Shown piece by piece: positions 1-5,497 of a stretch of 5,497 nucleotides of DNA. The stretch lies in contig CACYBJ010000234.1 of the NCBI GenBank assembly GCA_902772565.1, forward strand, positions 1-5,497, read 5' to 3'. The translations under genes and the position numbers were made by a program. This DNA is from an uncultured Lachnospiraceae bacterium (GTDB lineage: Bacteria > Bacillota > Clostridia > Lachnospirales > Lachnospiraceae). A model generated the notes under the pieces. The model was not told the DNA's origin and searched no databases. It was given only the letters and a program-made list of their open reading frames with translations. Every line of letters starts with the position of its first letter. Positions within the stretch are counted from its first letter, which is position 1.

Positions 1-479
1 CCGTTTGTATAGTTTGGACACACTTCAAGACAAAGCCCGCACTTTAAGCACTTGGCCACATCATACTGATGGCGGTGCTCCTTAGGCCTTGACTGATGAT
101 ACTCCCCTATATAAACATTGGCCTTTTTAAGGTTCTCCATTATGCCTGTTCTGTCTACGGTAAGATCATGAATAACAGGGAATTTTCTTAAAGGCCGTAA
201 GGTAAGGGTATCACCCTTTATACCGGTGAGGAAGGTCTCACAGGCAAGGGCCGGCACATCGTTGATAACCATGGCGCATGCGCCGCACACTCCCTGCAGA
301 CAGGAGCATTCCCAGCCTATCCTGTCTGTCTTCTCACCTTTATCGTTTATTATATCGTCGCTGTAATTAAGACTGTCCAAAAGCCCGGCCACGGAAATGT
401 CAAGAGGCCCCTCATAGTTAAAGCTTTCCCAGTACTCCGGAGCTTCGGGACTTTTGCGGCGCAGAATTCTAATTTTCAT
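1..479 (-). CDS. frdB: Succinate dehydrogenase/fumarate reductase iron-sulfur subunit (partial, C-terminus beyond left edge)
   Basis: Electron-transfer subunit that links the flavoprotein to the membrane cytochrome b through three Fe-S clusters. I translated it from the ATG at 479; 159 codons are visible and the frame is open to base 1, so about the last third (family length roughly 230-260 aa) is missing. The N-terminal ferredoxin-like domain has the 2Fe-2S motif C-x4-C-x2-C-x11-C at C60, C65, C68 and C80 (segment WECSCLQGVCGACAM, then DVPALAC). An extra Cys, C58, lies just before it. The C-terminal domain opens with CLKCGLCLEVCP (C144, C147, C150, C154), the first half of the 4Fe-4S/3Fe-4S ligand set. 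The start overlaps the end of the flavoprotein gene by 11 bases and has an AAGGAG ribosome binding site at 492-487, seven bases upstream, which suggests translational coupling. The identity is firm; the naming as frd rather than sdh is an inference from the neighbouring flavoprotein. Confidence 0.95.
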   Translation of the reverse strand, partial: MKIRILRRKSPEAPEYWESFNYEGPLDISVAGLLDSLNYSDDIINDKGEKTDRIGWECSCLQGVCGACAMVINDVPALACETFLTGIKGDTLTLRPLRKFPVIHDLTVDRTGIMENLKKANVYIGEYHQSRPKEHRHQYDVAKCLKCGLCLEVCPNYTN

Positions 480-2103
480 AAACCTTCTCCTTATCCAGCC
501 ACACTCTGTAGGCACCTTCGTCATAGCTTACAAGAGTGGCGAAACGGTAGTCCTCCGATGTTTCGGGAAAATCGCTTCTGAAGTGACTGCCTCTGCTTTC
601 CCTGCGGGCTTCGGCACAGCAAAGAGTAGCTCTTGCGGCAGCCAGTATTCCCTTAAGGCTGTAGGCGGCATATGCCGACACTCCGGCATCATACTTTATT
701 CGGTCGGACACGGACAGATAGTAGTCCACATCCTCCATACCCTTTTTCATATTCTCGCCGCTTCTTACTATGCCAAGGTTTGTCTGCATAATATCCGCCA
801 GCATGTTTCTTATATAAACCGCCGGGAAGGGACTCTTGTCATCGGTAATGCTCTCAAAAGCCTTTTCTTCTTTCTCCACGTAATCCTTAAAATCGGGAGT
901 GTCACCCGACTCTTTTCTTTCCGAAATGGCAGATGCACAGGTGATTCCGCTGTAAACCGCCGCAAGTAAAGAGTTTCCTCCCAGACGGTTGGCTCCGTGA
1001 TAAATGGATGCGCACTCTCCCACTGCAAATAGATTTTTAATGCTGGTTTCATGATCAAGGTGCACCGCCAGTCCTCCCATAAAGAAATGGACGGAGGGAG
1101 CCACAGGAATAGGTTCTTTCGAAATATCGATCCCCCGGTACTTTTTGCAAAGATCCCTTACCTCCGACAGACGGCTGTCGATGAGTTTTTTATCCATAAA
1201 AGAAATGTCCAGAAAAACTTCTTTTTTCGTGGCTTCTATTTCTCTTGCAACCACGTCCCTGGTCATGAGATTTCCCTTGGGGCCGTATTTATCTTCCATG
1301 AAATATACGCGTTTTCCGTTTTCATTGTAGAAAAGCCTGCCGCCTTCACCTCTGACGGCTTCTGAAATCAGCATCCGCTTCTGACCTGTTTCCATGGTAG
1401 TAGGATGATACTGTATAAACTCCAGGTTTTTAAGAACCGCTCCCTGCATAAAAAGCTTTCCTGCAGCATAGCCGTCACAGAGAAGGGAGCCTGTGGTCTT
1501 TCCGAACAAAGAGTTCATGCCGCCTGTGGCAACCACCAGGAAGTCCGCGTACGTATCTTCAAGCTTTCCGCTGTCTTCGTTAAAAAGCAGGGCACCGTAG
1601 CATCTGCCGTCTTTTATAAGGGCAGAATGAAAATGCCTGCGCAGCAATCTGACAATGCTGCCTACCCCTTCGTAACGTCTTGCTTCCATTACAAGGGCAG
1701 ATACTATCTGCTTGCCTGTGGAGGCGCCGCAGTAATGGGTTCTTTTATGGGACTGGCCGCCGAAGGCTCTGACCATGGGCCTGCCGTTACTGTCAACAGA
1801 GAATACTGTACCTATGCTTTCCAGGTAGCGGATAATGTCGCCTGCGCCCTCACAAAGCCCCGTAACAGCCTTCTTACCTGCAAGCCATGCGCCGCCCTTT
1901 AATGTATCCTCTATGTGGGATACAACACTGTCTTCATCGTTATGTTCGCCGGTCACGGCATTAATGCCTCCCGCTGCCATTACAGACTGGGAGCGTTCCG
2001 ACGGATAAGGCGATACAAGCGTTACCTGCATACCAAACTCTGCACATTTTACCGCACAGGACATGCCGGAGATGCCGCTTCCGATTATCAAAACTTTTTT
2101 CAT
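469..2103 (-). CDS. frdA: Succinate dehydrogenase/fumarate reductase flavoprotein subunit
   Basis: Catalytic FAD subunit (544 aa) interconverting fumarate and succinate on the cytoplasmic face. The N-terminal Rossmann motif GSGISG (residues 8-13) binds FAD, and FGGQ near 115-118 and VVATGG near 190-195 are family motifs. The residues corresponding to the known catalytic set are present: H233 (QYHPT), S247-E248 (ISEAVRGEGG), R282 (TRDVVARE), H339 (PSVHFFMGG) and R373 (GANRLGGNS). The C-terminal helical region carries the usual RRESRG. The oddity is RSQSVMAAGG at 37-46: most covalent family members have RSHT or RSHS, with the His bonded to FAD, but here it is Gln (Q39). Non-covalent FAD and a fumarate-reducing role are therefore inferred. 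The length is slightly short for the family. A GTG at 2109 is in frame, but I chose the ATG at 2103 because GAGG lies five bases before it. L-aspartate oxidase is a related family, but the flanking Fe-S and cytochrome genes argue against it. Confidence 0.95.
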   Translation of the reverse strand: MKKVLIIGSGISGMSCAVKCAEFGMQVTLVSPYPSERSQSVMAAGGINAVTGEHNDEDSVVSHIEDTLKGGAWLAGKKAVTGLCEGAGDIIRYLESIGTVFSVDSNGRPMVRAFGGQSHKRTHYCGASTGKQIVSALVMEARRYEGVGSIVRLLRRHFHSALIKDGRCYGALLFNEDSGKLEDTYADFLVVATGGMNSLFGKTTGSLLCDGYAAGKLFMQGAVLKNLEFIQYHPTTMETGQKRMLISEAVRGEGGRLFYNENGKRVYFMEDKYGPKGNLMTRDVVAREIEATKKEVFLDISFMDKKLIDSRLSEVRDLCKKYRGIDISKEPIPVAPSVHFFMGGLAVHLDHETSIKNLFAVGECASIYHGANRLGGNSLLAAVYSGITCASAISERKESGDTPDFKDYVEKEEKAFESITDDKSPFPAVYIRNMLADIMQTNLGIVRSGENMKKGMEDVDYYLSVSDRIKYDAGVSAYAAYSLKGILAAARATLCCAEARRESRGSHFRSDFPETSEDYRFATLVSYDEGAYRVWLDKEKVYEN

Positions 2104-2112
2104 AAACACCTC
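2104..2112 (-). promoter_or_regulatory. Ribosome binding site deciding the flavoprotein start
   Basis: Reading the minus strand, GAGG (2112-2109) precedes TGTTT and then the ATG at 2103, a normal five-base spacing. The in-frame GTG (2109-2107) partly overlaps this site and has nothing comparable upstream, so the ATG is preferred. The site sits in the 14-base gap after the cytochrome b stop codon. Confidence 0.7.
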
Positions 2113-2117
2113 ACAGC

Positions 2118-2681
2118 CTACTTAGGAAGAAAAATAATCACTTCGCCTCTTACTACCGAAAATGCTGCCGCTATAAAAATGACAGCGCCCAAAACAAAGA
2201 AAACACGGTCCAGGATTTTTACTTTCTTAATGTCGGTAAGTAATCCGAGTGTGATAAAGGCCTTGGTTACAGAGAGGGCAACGTGGGTCACAACCGCCCC
2301 AAAGAAAACTATCTGGAGAAAGATTACAAACCAAAACATAGGCCATTTTCCGATTTGGGAAAACTTAAGAAGAATACCGAACGCATTGATGTGAAGTATT
2401 AAAAGAGGGAGGATAAGAGCCGCGGAAAGCCGCTGCAGAACAGTCTGCATGTTTCTCTTTTTGTAGACATCAAGACGGGTCCCGTCGGCCTGAGTAAACA
2501 CTATTGCCATACCCAAAACGGCATGCAGACAGGCACAGACCATAAACGGTGCCGCTGTGATCACAGTCAGTTTGGGATTGTGATAAAGAGTAAAATAGGC
2601 AAAGATCTGGTAGGATACATGTACCAGGATTCCTATTATCGAAAGAAGCGCCAAAGCTGCATTGAGTTTTTTTAGTTTCAT
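2118..2681 (-). CDS. frdC: Succinate dehydrogenase/fumarate reductase cytochrome b membrane subunit
   Basis: Integral membrane anchor (187 aa) that should bind heme b and exchange electrons with the quinone pool. Five hydrophobic segments are visible at about residues 7-29, 41-63, 85-105, 114-143 and 158-178. Four of them each hold one His: H21, H53, H97 and H133. This is the layout of the single-subunit di-heme cytochromes of Wolinella FrdC and Bacillus SdhC, where helices I, II, IV and V supply the axial ligands and the last helix has none. Overall sequence similarity was not tested, so identification rests on this pattern plus its position directly upstream of the flavoprotein and Fe-S genes (order C-A-B). 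The start ATG has an AGGGGG site (2693-2688) six bases upstream. No acidic residue is seen in the helices, and none lies next to H133, unlike Wolinella, which has a proton-path Glu two residues before the corresponding His. Confidence 0.88.
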   Translation of the reverse strand: MKLKKLNAALALLSIIGILVHVSYQIFAYFTLYHNPKLTVITAAPFMVCACLHAVLGMAIVFTQADGTRLDVYKKRNMQTVLQRLSAALILPLLILHINAFGILLKFSQIGKWPMFWFVIFLQIVFFGAVVTHVALSVTKAFITLGLLTDIKKVKILDRVFFVLGAVIFIAAAFSVVRGEVIIFLPK

Positions 2682-2696
2682 ACCCTTCCCCCTGTT

Positions 2697-2723
2697 AAAA
2701 AAAGGGCAGGGAAATCCCTGCCC
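2697..2723 (-). terminator. Intrinsic terminator or attenuator between nucleosidase and cytochrome b genes
   Basis: On the minus strand GGGCAGGG, a four-base ATTT loop and CCCTGCCC form a perfect 8-bp, mostly G-C stem (2723-2704), followed directly by seven T (2703-2697). This is a textbook Rho-independent terminator. It begins five bases after the nucleosidase stop codon. Its T-tract ends four bases before the frdC ribosome binding site, so it may also act as a leaky terminator or attenuator for the reductase operon. That second role is inferred only. Confidence 0.88.
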
Positions 2724-2728
2724 GCAAA

Positions 2729-3442
2729 CTACATATTCTTAATCATATAATTAACTATTTCGACGCAATGAGCCGCAGCCGCGCCCTGGAATTCTTCGAA
2801 TTCCATGGTAGCGGATCCATCGGACTTGTCGGAGACGGCACGAATGATTACGAACGGAGTGTCATTAAGATAGCAGGCCTGAGCTACTGCAGCACCTTCC
2901 ATTTCACAACACATACCGCCGAAATTGCCGGTGATGACATCCTTCTGTTCTTTCAGATATATGAACTGATCGCCGGAACATACTCTTCCTTCATAGGCCT
3001 TAATATCGCCCGCCACCTCAGTAGCAGCCTCAAGAGCGAGTTTTCGGAGATTCTCATCTGCCGGAAAAGCATAAAGGCCTGTGAATGGGATTTCACCCTG
3101 CTTAAAACCTATAGGAGATACATCAAAGTCATGCTGTACGGCATCGGTTGAAATAACAACATCACCGATATCCAGAGTATTGTCAAGAGAACCTGCAACA
3201 CCGGTATTAATTATCCCGGTGCATCCGAACTTGTTGATCAGCGTGTGAGCGCATATGCCTGCATTGACCTTGCCCATGCCGCACTTTACTATTACCACGT
3301 TCTTTCCGCCGATGTTTCCTTCGCAGAAATCCATGGCCGCAACAGTTGTGGTCTTTGAGATATTTGCCTCTTTTTTAAGAGCTTCAAGTTCCACATCCAT
3401 GGCACCTATTATTCCGATAACCTCTGTTTTTTTATTTTTCAT
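2729..3442 (-). CDS. mtnN: 5'-methylthioadenosine/S-adenosylhomocysteine nucleosidase
   Basis: Cytoplasmic enzyme (237 aa) that cleaves adenine from methylthioadenosine and S-adenosylhomocysteine, recycling by-products of SAM-dependent reactions and relieving methyltransferase inhibition; it also makes the AI-2 precursor S-ribosylhomocysteine. The whole protein aligns by eye with E. coli MtnN: IGIIGAMDVE at the N-terminus with the equivalent of catalytic E12 at E18, INTGVAGSL, GDVVISTDAVQHD, SGDQF, CEMEGAAVA (E180 and E182, the latter equivalent to E174) and RAVSDKSDG with catalytic D205 (equivalent to D197). The length is typical. An in-frame GTG at 3448 would add two residues, but the ATG at 3442 is better placed behind a strong AGGGGGTG site. 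It follows the cyclase gene by nine bases, so the two are very likely co-transcribed, and it ends at a terminator. Whether a LuxS partner exists cannot be seen here. Confidence 0.97.
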   Translation of the reverse strand: MKNKKTEVIGIIGAMDVELEALKKEANISKTTTVAAMDFCEGNIGGKNVVIVKCGMGKVNAGICAHTLINKFGCTGIINTGVAGSLDNTLDIGDVVISTDAVQHDFDVSPIGFKQGEIPFTGLYAFPADENLRKLALEAATEVAGDIKAYEGRVCSGDQFIYLKEQKDVITGNFGGMCCEMEGAAVAQACYLNDTPFVIIRAVSDKSDGSATMEFEEFQGAAAAHCVEIVNYMIKNM

Positions 3443-3445
3443 AGC

Positions 3446-3453
3446 CACCCCCT
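3446..3453 (-). promoter_or_regulatory. Ribosome binding site of mtnN overlapping the cyclase stop codon
   Basis: AGGGGGTG (3453-3446) matches the anti-Shine-Dalgarno consensus AGGAGGTG at seven of eight bases, with the ATG at 3442. It shares two bases with the upstream TAG stop (3454-3452), so ribosomes finishing the cyclase would uncover or reuse it. It also contains the alternative GTG start, which makes that start unlikely. Confidence 0.7.
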
Positions 3454-4534
3454 ATGCTTTAACAGGTCTCTTAAGTCCTGTCTTTTTGTAGTATTCGTCC
3501 TTATCGGCATACATCATTTCATCGGATTCCTTAAGCATTTCCTCTATGGTTTTTTGTCCGTCGGAAGAGTAGGAATAACCTATGGAACAGCTGTATTTTG
3601 TTTGCGAAACAGTACTGCGGATGTTTTCTGTGAGTTTTTTGATCTCCTCTTCTTTTGACCTTCGGCACACTATTACAAACTCATCACCGCCCAGTCTGAA
3701 GACCGTCTGCCTGCCTTTACAAACATGCAAAAAACAGTGAGCCAGAGTGATAAGTGCCTCATCTCCGGCGGCATGACCATACTTATCGTTAACAACCTTA
3801 AGACCGTTCATGTCAATGGAAACTATAGCGGTAATTGTTCTTGCATTTTCACGGACAGATGCTTTGTAGGCCTGGCGGTTAAGAAGACCTGTAAGGGCAT
3901 CTTTACTTGTAAGCTGAAAGATTGCAAAAACATAGTACACAAAAAGCGCCACCATAATCGTGGTGCAGAAAATTCTTGAATAATCCTTCCCTATAATGAA
4001 GGGCAAAACCATTCCCGAAAGGAAAGAAAAGCTCATAAAGATAATCGGAACTATTTCGGACGCCCGCTTATTGCAGTTTTTAAAGAGCATAAAAATAAGA
4101 GCAACGCTGTAAAGTCCCACCGCAATATAAGGCAGATATCCCAGAGGACCTCTTACAAGCTTGTCATTCTCATCAATGGAAAAAACTATACCTGTAGGTA
4201 TGGATATGAAATTGATTACGGCAAAAACCGCTGCCGGTACAAAAACAAACCACTTCTGCTCGGTTATCAGAGCATAAAGCACCATGGCGGTTATAAAAGG
4301 TGTTGCGCTGTATCTTATTGCCATAAGTATGACTCTTATGTCAGGCAGAAGGTCCTGAGCGTCAAGCCAGAATTCCTCATAAACAACTATGGAAAGCAGT
4401 ACTACCGAGATTATTAAAGCATACAATCTGGTGGTTTTTCTTCTTTCAAGGAATACAGTTGTTTTAAGAAGAATAACAAAGGCTATGGCAACAAGCAGCA
4501 AAGCCCAGTTTTCAAGCAAATACTCTTTTATCAT
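3452..4534 (-). CDS. Membrane-anchored diguanylate cyclase (GGDEF), seven predicted transmembrane helices
   Basis: Predicted to make cyclic di-GMP from two GTP at the inner face of the membrane (360 aa). The N-terminal half has about seven hydrophobic segments (near 11-29, 37-52, 66-90, 95-117, 131-151, 159-181 and 187-207), resembling the seven-helix sensor modules of many Firmicutes GGDEF proteins; its ligand is unknown. The GGDEF domain starts at DALTGLLNR (212-220) and runs to the end. It has D241 for metal, N249 and D250 within VVNDKYGH for substrate, G257-D258, and an intact GGDEF at 282-286, followed by SIGYS and ESDEMMYADK. The catalytic site therefore looks active. The inhibitory I-site RxxD, expected nine to six residues before the first Gly, reads KGRQ, so product inhibition is probably absent. 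The start ATG at 4534 has an AGGTG site at 4543-4539. No EAL or HD-GYP partner is present in the window. Confidence 0.93.
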   Translation of the reverse strand: MIKEYLLENWALLLVAIAFVILLKTTVFLERRKTTRLYALIISVVLLSIVVYEEFWLDAQDLLPDIRVILMAIRYSATPFITAMVLYALITEQKWFVFVPAAVFAVINFISIPTGIVFSIDENDKLVRGPLGYLPYIAVGLYSVALIFMLFKNCNKRASEIVPIIFMSFSFLSGMVLPFIIGKDYSRIFCTTIMVALFVYYVFAIFQLTSKDALTGLLNRQAYKASVRENARTITAIVSIDMNGLKVVNDKYGHAAGDEALITLAHCFLHVCKGRQTVFRLGGDEFVIVCRRSKEEEIKKLTENIRSTVSQTKYSCSIGYSYSSDGQKTIEEMLKESDEMMYADKDEYYKKTGLKRPVKA

Positions 4535-4550
4535 TTTGCACCTACCACAA

Positions 4551-4571
4551 TAAAGGCCCGTTACGCCTTTA
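4551..4571. repeat. Short inverted repeat in the gap between methyltransferase and cyclase genes
   Basis: TAAAGGC (4551-4557) and GCCTTTA (4565-4571) are perfect seven-base arms around a seven-base spacer, inside the 45-base gap. A hairpin could form in the transcript, but no T-tract follows on either strand, so it is not a convincing terminator. It might affect message processing or be chance. Confidence 0.4.
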
Positions 4572-4579
4572 CCCTACAA

Positions 4580-5497
4580 TTAACCTTTGCGTTTAAGGAG
4601 CGCAACGGTTTCTACCCCGGTGGTCATTGGGAACATATCCACCGGCTGTACGGATTCAACTTCGTACTTTCCTTCGCAAAACATTTTAACGTCTCTTGCA
4701 AGAGTTGCCGGGTCACATGATACGTATACTATGCGTTCCGGCTCCATGTTAAGCACGGTTTCGATGAGTTTTGCATCTGCCCCTTTGCGGGGAGGATCCA
4801 GCACCACAACGTCTGCTTTGTACTTTTCTCTGTCTTTTTCGTAGCAGTCTCCCACCACGTCTTCGGCTGCTCCCACAAAGAATTCGGCATTGTTAATTCC
4901 GTTTGCCGACGCGTTCTCCCTGGCGTTCTCCACTGCCTCGGGAACGATTTCAACACCGTAAACCCTGCCTGCGTTTTTCGCCAGGAAAAGGGAAATGGTT
5001 CCCGTGCCGCAGTACAGGTCCCATACGGTTTCGTTGCCCGTAAGACCTGCCGCCTCAAGGGCTTTCCCGTAAAGCACTTCCGTCTGCAGGGGGTTGACCT
5101 GAAAGAAGGCCGGAGCCGATATTTTAAATTTCACATCTCCGATGGTATCGGTAATATAGCCCGGTCCGTACAGGTTTATAAAACGGTCACCGAAGATTAC
5201 ATTGGTATTCTCTTTGTTTATGTTAAGCAACACGCTTGTTACTTTTCCCGAAGCGCCTTCGGAGCCCTTTGAAAAGAGTCCTGTAAGACGTTTAGCAAGT
5301 TCGGAAGCGTCTTTTAATTCGTCGGATGCAATAACCACCACAACCATTATCTCACCGGTGGAAAAACCCTTACGCATCATTACATGTCTAATGATTCCGT
5401 TGGGGTTACCTACGGTTTTCTTTTCCTTTTTGGGAGGTTTTCTCCTGCCCGCATCACGGGACTCGCCCCGTCCGGCATCTGCCTCCTCGTAGGCGGA
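4580..5497 (-). CDS. rlmD: 23S rRNA (uracil-5-)-methyltransferase, RlmD/RumA (TrmA) family, partial (N-terminus beyond right edge)
   Basis: SAM-dependent enzyme that methylates C5 of a uridine in RNA, most likely 23S rRNA. The frame is open to the right edge, so the true start is outside; an internal ATG at 5380 is not the start, because conserved family sequence (NGIIRHV, then MMRKGFSTGE) spans it. The 305 visible residues, counted from the right edge, show ISAPAFFQVNPLQTEVLY, the SAM-binding DLYCGTGT (160-167) and GVEIVPEAVENA, DPPRKG (234-239), the nucleophile loop SCDPATLARD with catalytic C261, and DMFPMTTGVETV, whose E296 is the probable base. The N-terminal TRAM domain and Fe-S cysteines cannot be seen. 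Residues 6-33 are a charged, Lys/Arg-rich stretch that looks like an insertion. The family also includes RlmCD-type enzymes methylating two sites, so the exact target is uncertain. It could share a transcript with the cyclase and nucleosidase genes downstream. Confidence 0.94.
   Translation of the reverse strand, partial: SAYEEADAGRGESRDAGRRKPPKKEKKTVGNPNGIIRHVMMRKGFSTGEIMVVVVIASDELKDASELAKRLTGLFSKGSEGASGKVTSVLLNINKENTNVIFGDRFINLYGPGYITDTIGDVKFKISAPAFFQVNPLQTEVLYGKALEAAGLTGNETVWDLYCGTGTISLFLAKNAGRVYGVEIVPEAVENARENASANGINNAEFFVGAAEDVVGDCYEKDREKYKADVVVLDPPRKGADAKLIETVLNMEPERIVYVSCDPATLARDVKMFCEGKYEVESVQPVDMFPMTTGVETVALLKRKG

Noticed and set aside
454..1902. Several plus-strand open frames of 60-171 codons opposite the flavoprotein gene
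   Set aside because: They lie antisense to a gene with clear family motifs throughout, have no recognisable domains and are best explained as shadows of its codon use.
2107..2109. In-frame GTG as the flavoprotein start
   Set aside because: It overlaps the best Shine-Dalgarno sequence and would leave the gene without one; the ATG six bases downstream is correctly spaced.
2787..2805. Near-perfect palindrome TGGAATTCTTCGAATTCCA inside mtnN
   Set aside because: It encodes the MEFEEF segment, which matches the conserved SFDEF region of MtnN, and there is no T-tract. The symmetry arises from repeated Glu-Phe codons, so a regulatory role is not supported.
3446..3448. In-frame GTG as the mtnN start
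   Set aside because: It lies inside the AGGGGGTG ribosome binding site; the ATG at 3442 fits both the spacing and the usual N-terminus.
4551..4571. Terminator between the methyltransferase and cyclase genes
   Set aside because: The seven-base arms are only moderately G-C rich and no run of T follows on either strand, so termination is not supported; it is kept only as a low-confidence inverted repeat.
5378..5380. ATG at 5380 as the start of the methyltransferase
   Set aside because: The frame remains open to the window edge and conserved family residues (NGIIRHV) precede this ATG, so it is an internal Met.

Overview
The window is a compact, gene-dense stretch with six genes, all on the minus strand, so it reads right to left. 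GC content looks moderate (roughly half, by eye). Shine-Dalgarno sites are strong and purine-rich, spacing is short, and the protein styles (a seven-helix membrane GGDEF protein, a Firmicutes-type fumarate reductase flavoprotein, an RlmD-type methyltransferase) suggest an anaerobic Clostridia, plausibly Lachnospiraceae. That placement is an inference from protein character and was not tested by a search.

Layout in transcription order. The right end (5497 to 4580) holds the C-terminal 305 residues of a SAM-dependent RNA uracil-5-methyltransferase (RlmD/RumA family); its N-terminus lies outside the window. After 45 bases comes a membrane-anchored diguanylate cyclase (4534 to 3452). Nine bases later, with a ribosome binding site overlapping the cyclase stop codon, comes 5'-methylthioadenosine/S-adenosylhomocysteine nucleosidase (3442 to 2729). 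An 8-bp GC-rich hairpin with a seven-T tract (2723 to 2697) follows at once and looks like an intrinsic terminator.

The left half is a succinate dehydrogenase/fumarate reductase operon in the order cytochrome b (2681 to 2118), flavoprotein (2103 to 469), iron-sulfur protein (479 to 1, cut by the left edge). The order C-A-B and the single five-helix cytochrome match the di-heme class of Wolinella fumarate reductase and Bacillus succinate dehydrogenase. Together they would pass electrons between a membrane quinone and the fumarate/succinate couple, with the catalytic head on the cytoplasmic side.

The points most worth a second look are these. The flavoprotein has Gln where the usual FAD-linking His sits, although its other catalytic residues are present; this predicts non-covalent FAD and a bias towards fumarate reduction. 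The cytochrome has a His in each of its first four helices, as needed for two b hemes, but lacks the Glu near the fourth His that Wolinella uses for its compensating proton path. The terminator-like hairpin stands directly upstream of the reductase ribosome binding site, leaving little room for a promoter. The cyclase lacks the product-inhibition I-site. The methyltransferase carries a highly charged insertion. No mobile element, CRISPR array, RNA gene or wholly new system was seen, and no gene-free stretch exceeds about 50 bases.
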